Positions 32,936 to 33,021 of a DNA stretch of 33,021 nucleotides are shown piece after piece. The position numbers and the translations under genes were made by a program. The notes beneath the pieces were generated by a model. That model worked only from the letters and a program-made list of their open reading frames with translations. It was not told where the DNA came from and searched no databases. Source of the DNA: an uncultured Rheinheimera sp. GTDB lineage: Bacteria > Pseudomonadota > Gammaproteobacteria > Enterobacterales > Alteromonadaceae. Positions within the stretch are counted from its first letter, which is position 1. Every line of letters begins with the position of its first letter. Location: contig CALTZU010000022.1 of NCBI GenBank assembly GCA_943913835.1, positions 1-33,021 on the forward strand, read 5' to 3'.

Positions 32936-33021
32936 GGAGCTGCAGCAAGGCGACAAGAGATAGAGCCCCCAAGAGCATAGGTATTCTATGTGACTGGGGC
33001 TATAGAGCGCAGTCAACGTAG
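32936..33021 (+). repeat. 125-bp intergenic repeat, copy 2 (cut by window end)
   Basis: The second copy in the same orientation, 86 bases visible. It differs from copy 1 at one position only (C at 32966 for A at 32841). Unlike copy 1, it is preceded by the full left-end sequence TACCCAAATTAATT. The change restores AGCCCC, which can pair with the GGGGCT of the same copy, strengthening its hairpin. Confidence 0.85.

Noticed and set aside
32775..32978. 67-codon minus-strand open frame across the two repeats
   Set aside because: It lies inside the repeat units and has no ribosome-binding site or family resemblance; its sequence only reflects the repeat.

Overview
The window looks like chromosomal DNA of a marine or freshwater gammaproteobacterium near Rheinheimera, Shewanella or Alteromonas. 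This is judged from family content (DUF3718, DUF3019 with MipA/OmpV, DUF3334, DUF2955), moderate GC and Alteromonadales-like protein sequences; no database search was possible. I see no rRNA, tRNA, CRISPR array, phage gene or transposase.

Layout. (1) 1-1948: the end of leuC and all of leuD (leucine synthesis), then a small exported DUF3718 protein with its own promoter and a strong terminator. (2) 1930-5140, minus: an iron-uptake unit made of a TonB-dependent siderophore receptor and a PepSY membrane protein, behind a near-consensus sigma70 promoter covered by a long palindrome and a Fur-like box. (3) 5170-6887: an unrecognised membrane-anchored protein, divergent from a TRIC/UPF0126 channel. 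(4) 6957-9547, plus: a MarR regulator, an HlyD/EmrA-type adaptor and a DUF2955 membrane protein, forming an efflux operon with two perfect dyad operators flanking the -10. (5) 9582-24121, minus: a run of eight co-directional genes. The first six are very tightly packed: Slam-like TPR/beta-barrel protein, FecR-domain protein, giant 1893-residue repeat lipoprotein, metallo-beta-lactamase-fold hydrolase, CHASE2 adenylate cyclase and GAF/HD-GYP phosphodiesterase. An orphan solute-binding protein and a TerC protein follow. (6) 24374-29254: comM, a Bcr/CflA exporter, a second orphan binding protein, a maltose-acetyltransferase-like enzyme and a DUF3334 protein. (7) 29276-32546, minus: an RstAB-like two-component system downstream of MipA/OmpV and DUF3019 genes. 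(8) 32547-33021: a gene-free end carrying two copies of a 125-bp dispersed-type repeat.

The most interesting part is region 5. One tightly packed operon couples a probable outer-membrane translocon and two exported proteins (one a very large surface-type lipoprotein, one a FecR protein with a barrel-like tail) to inner-membrane and cytoplasmic cyclic-nucleotide enzymes. I propose, as inference, an envelope or surface sensing system. In it the FecR protein and/or the giant lipoprotein report to the periplasmic CHASE2 domain, cAMP is the output, and the metallo-hydrolase and HD-GYP protein act as further nucleotide-signal enzymes.
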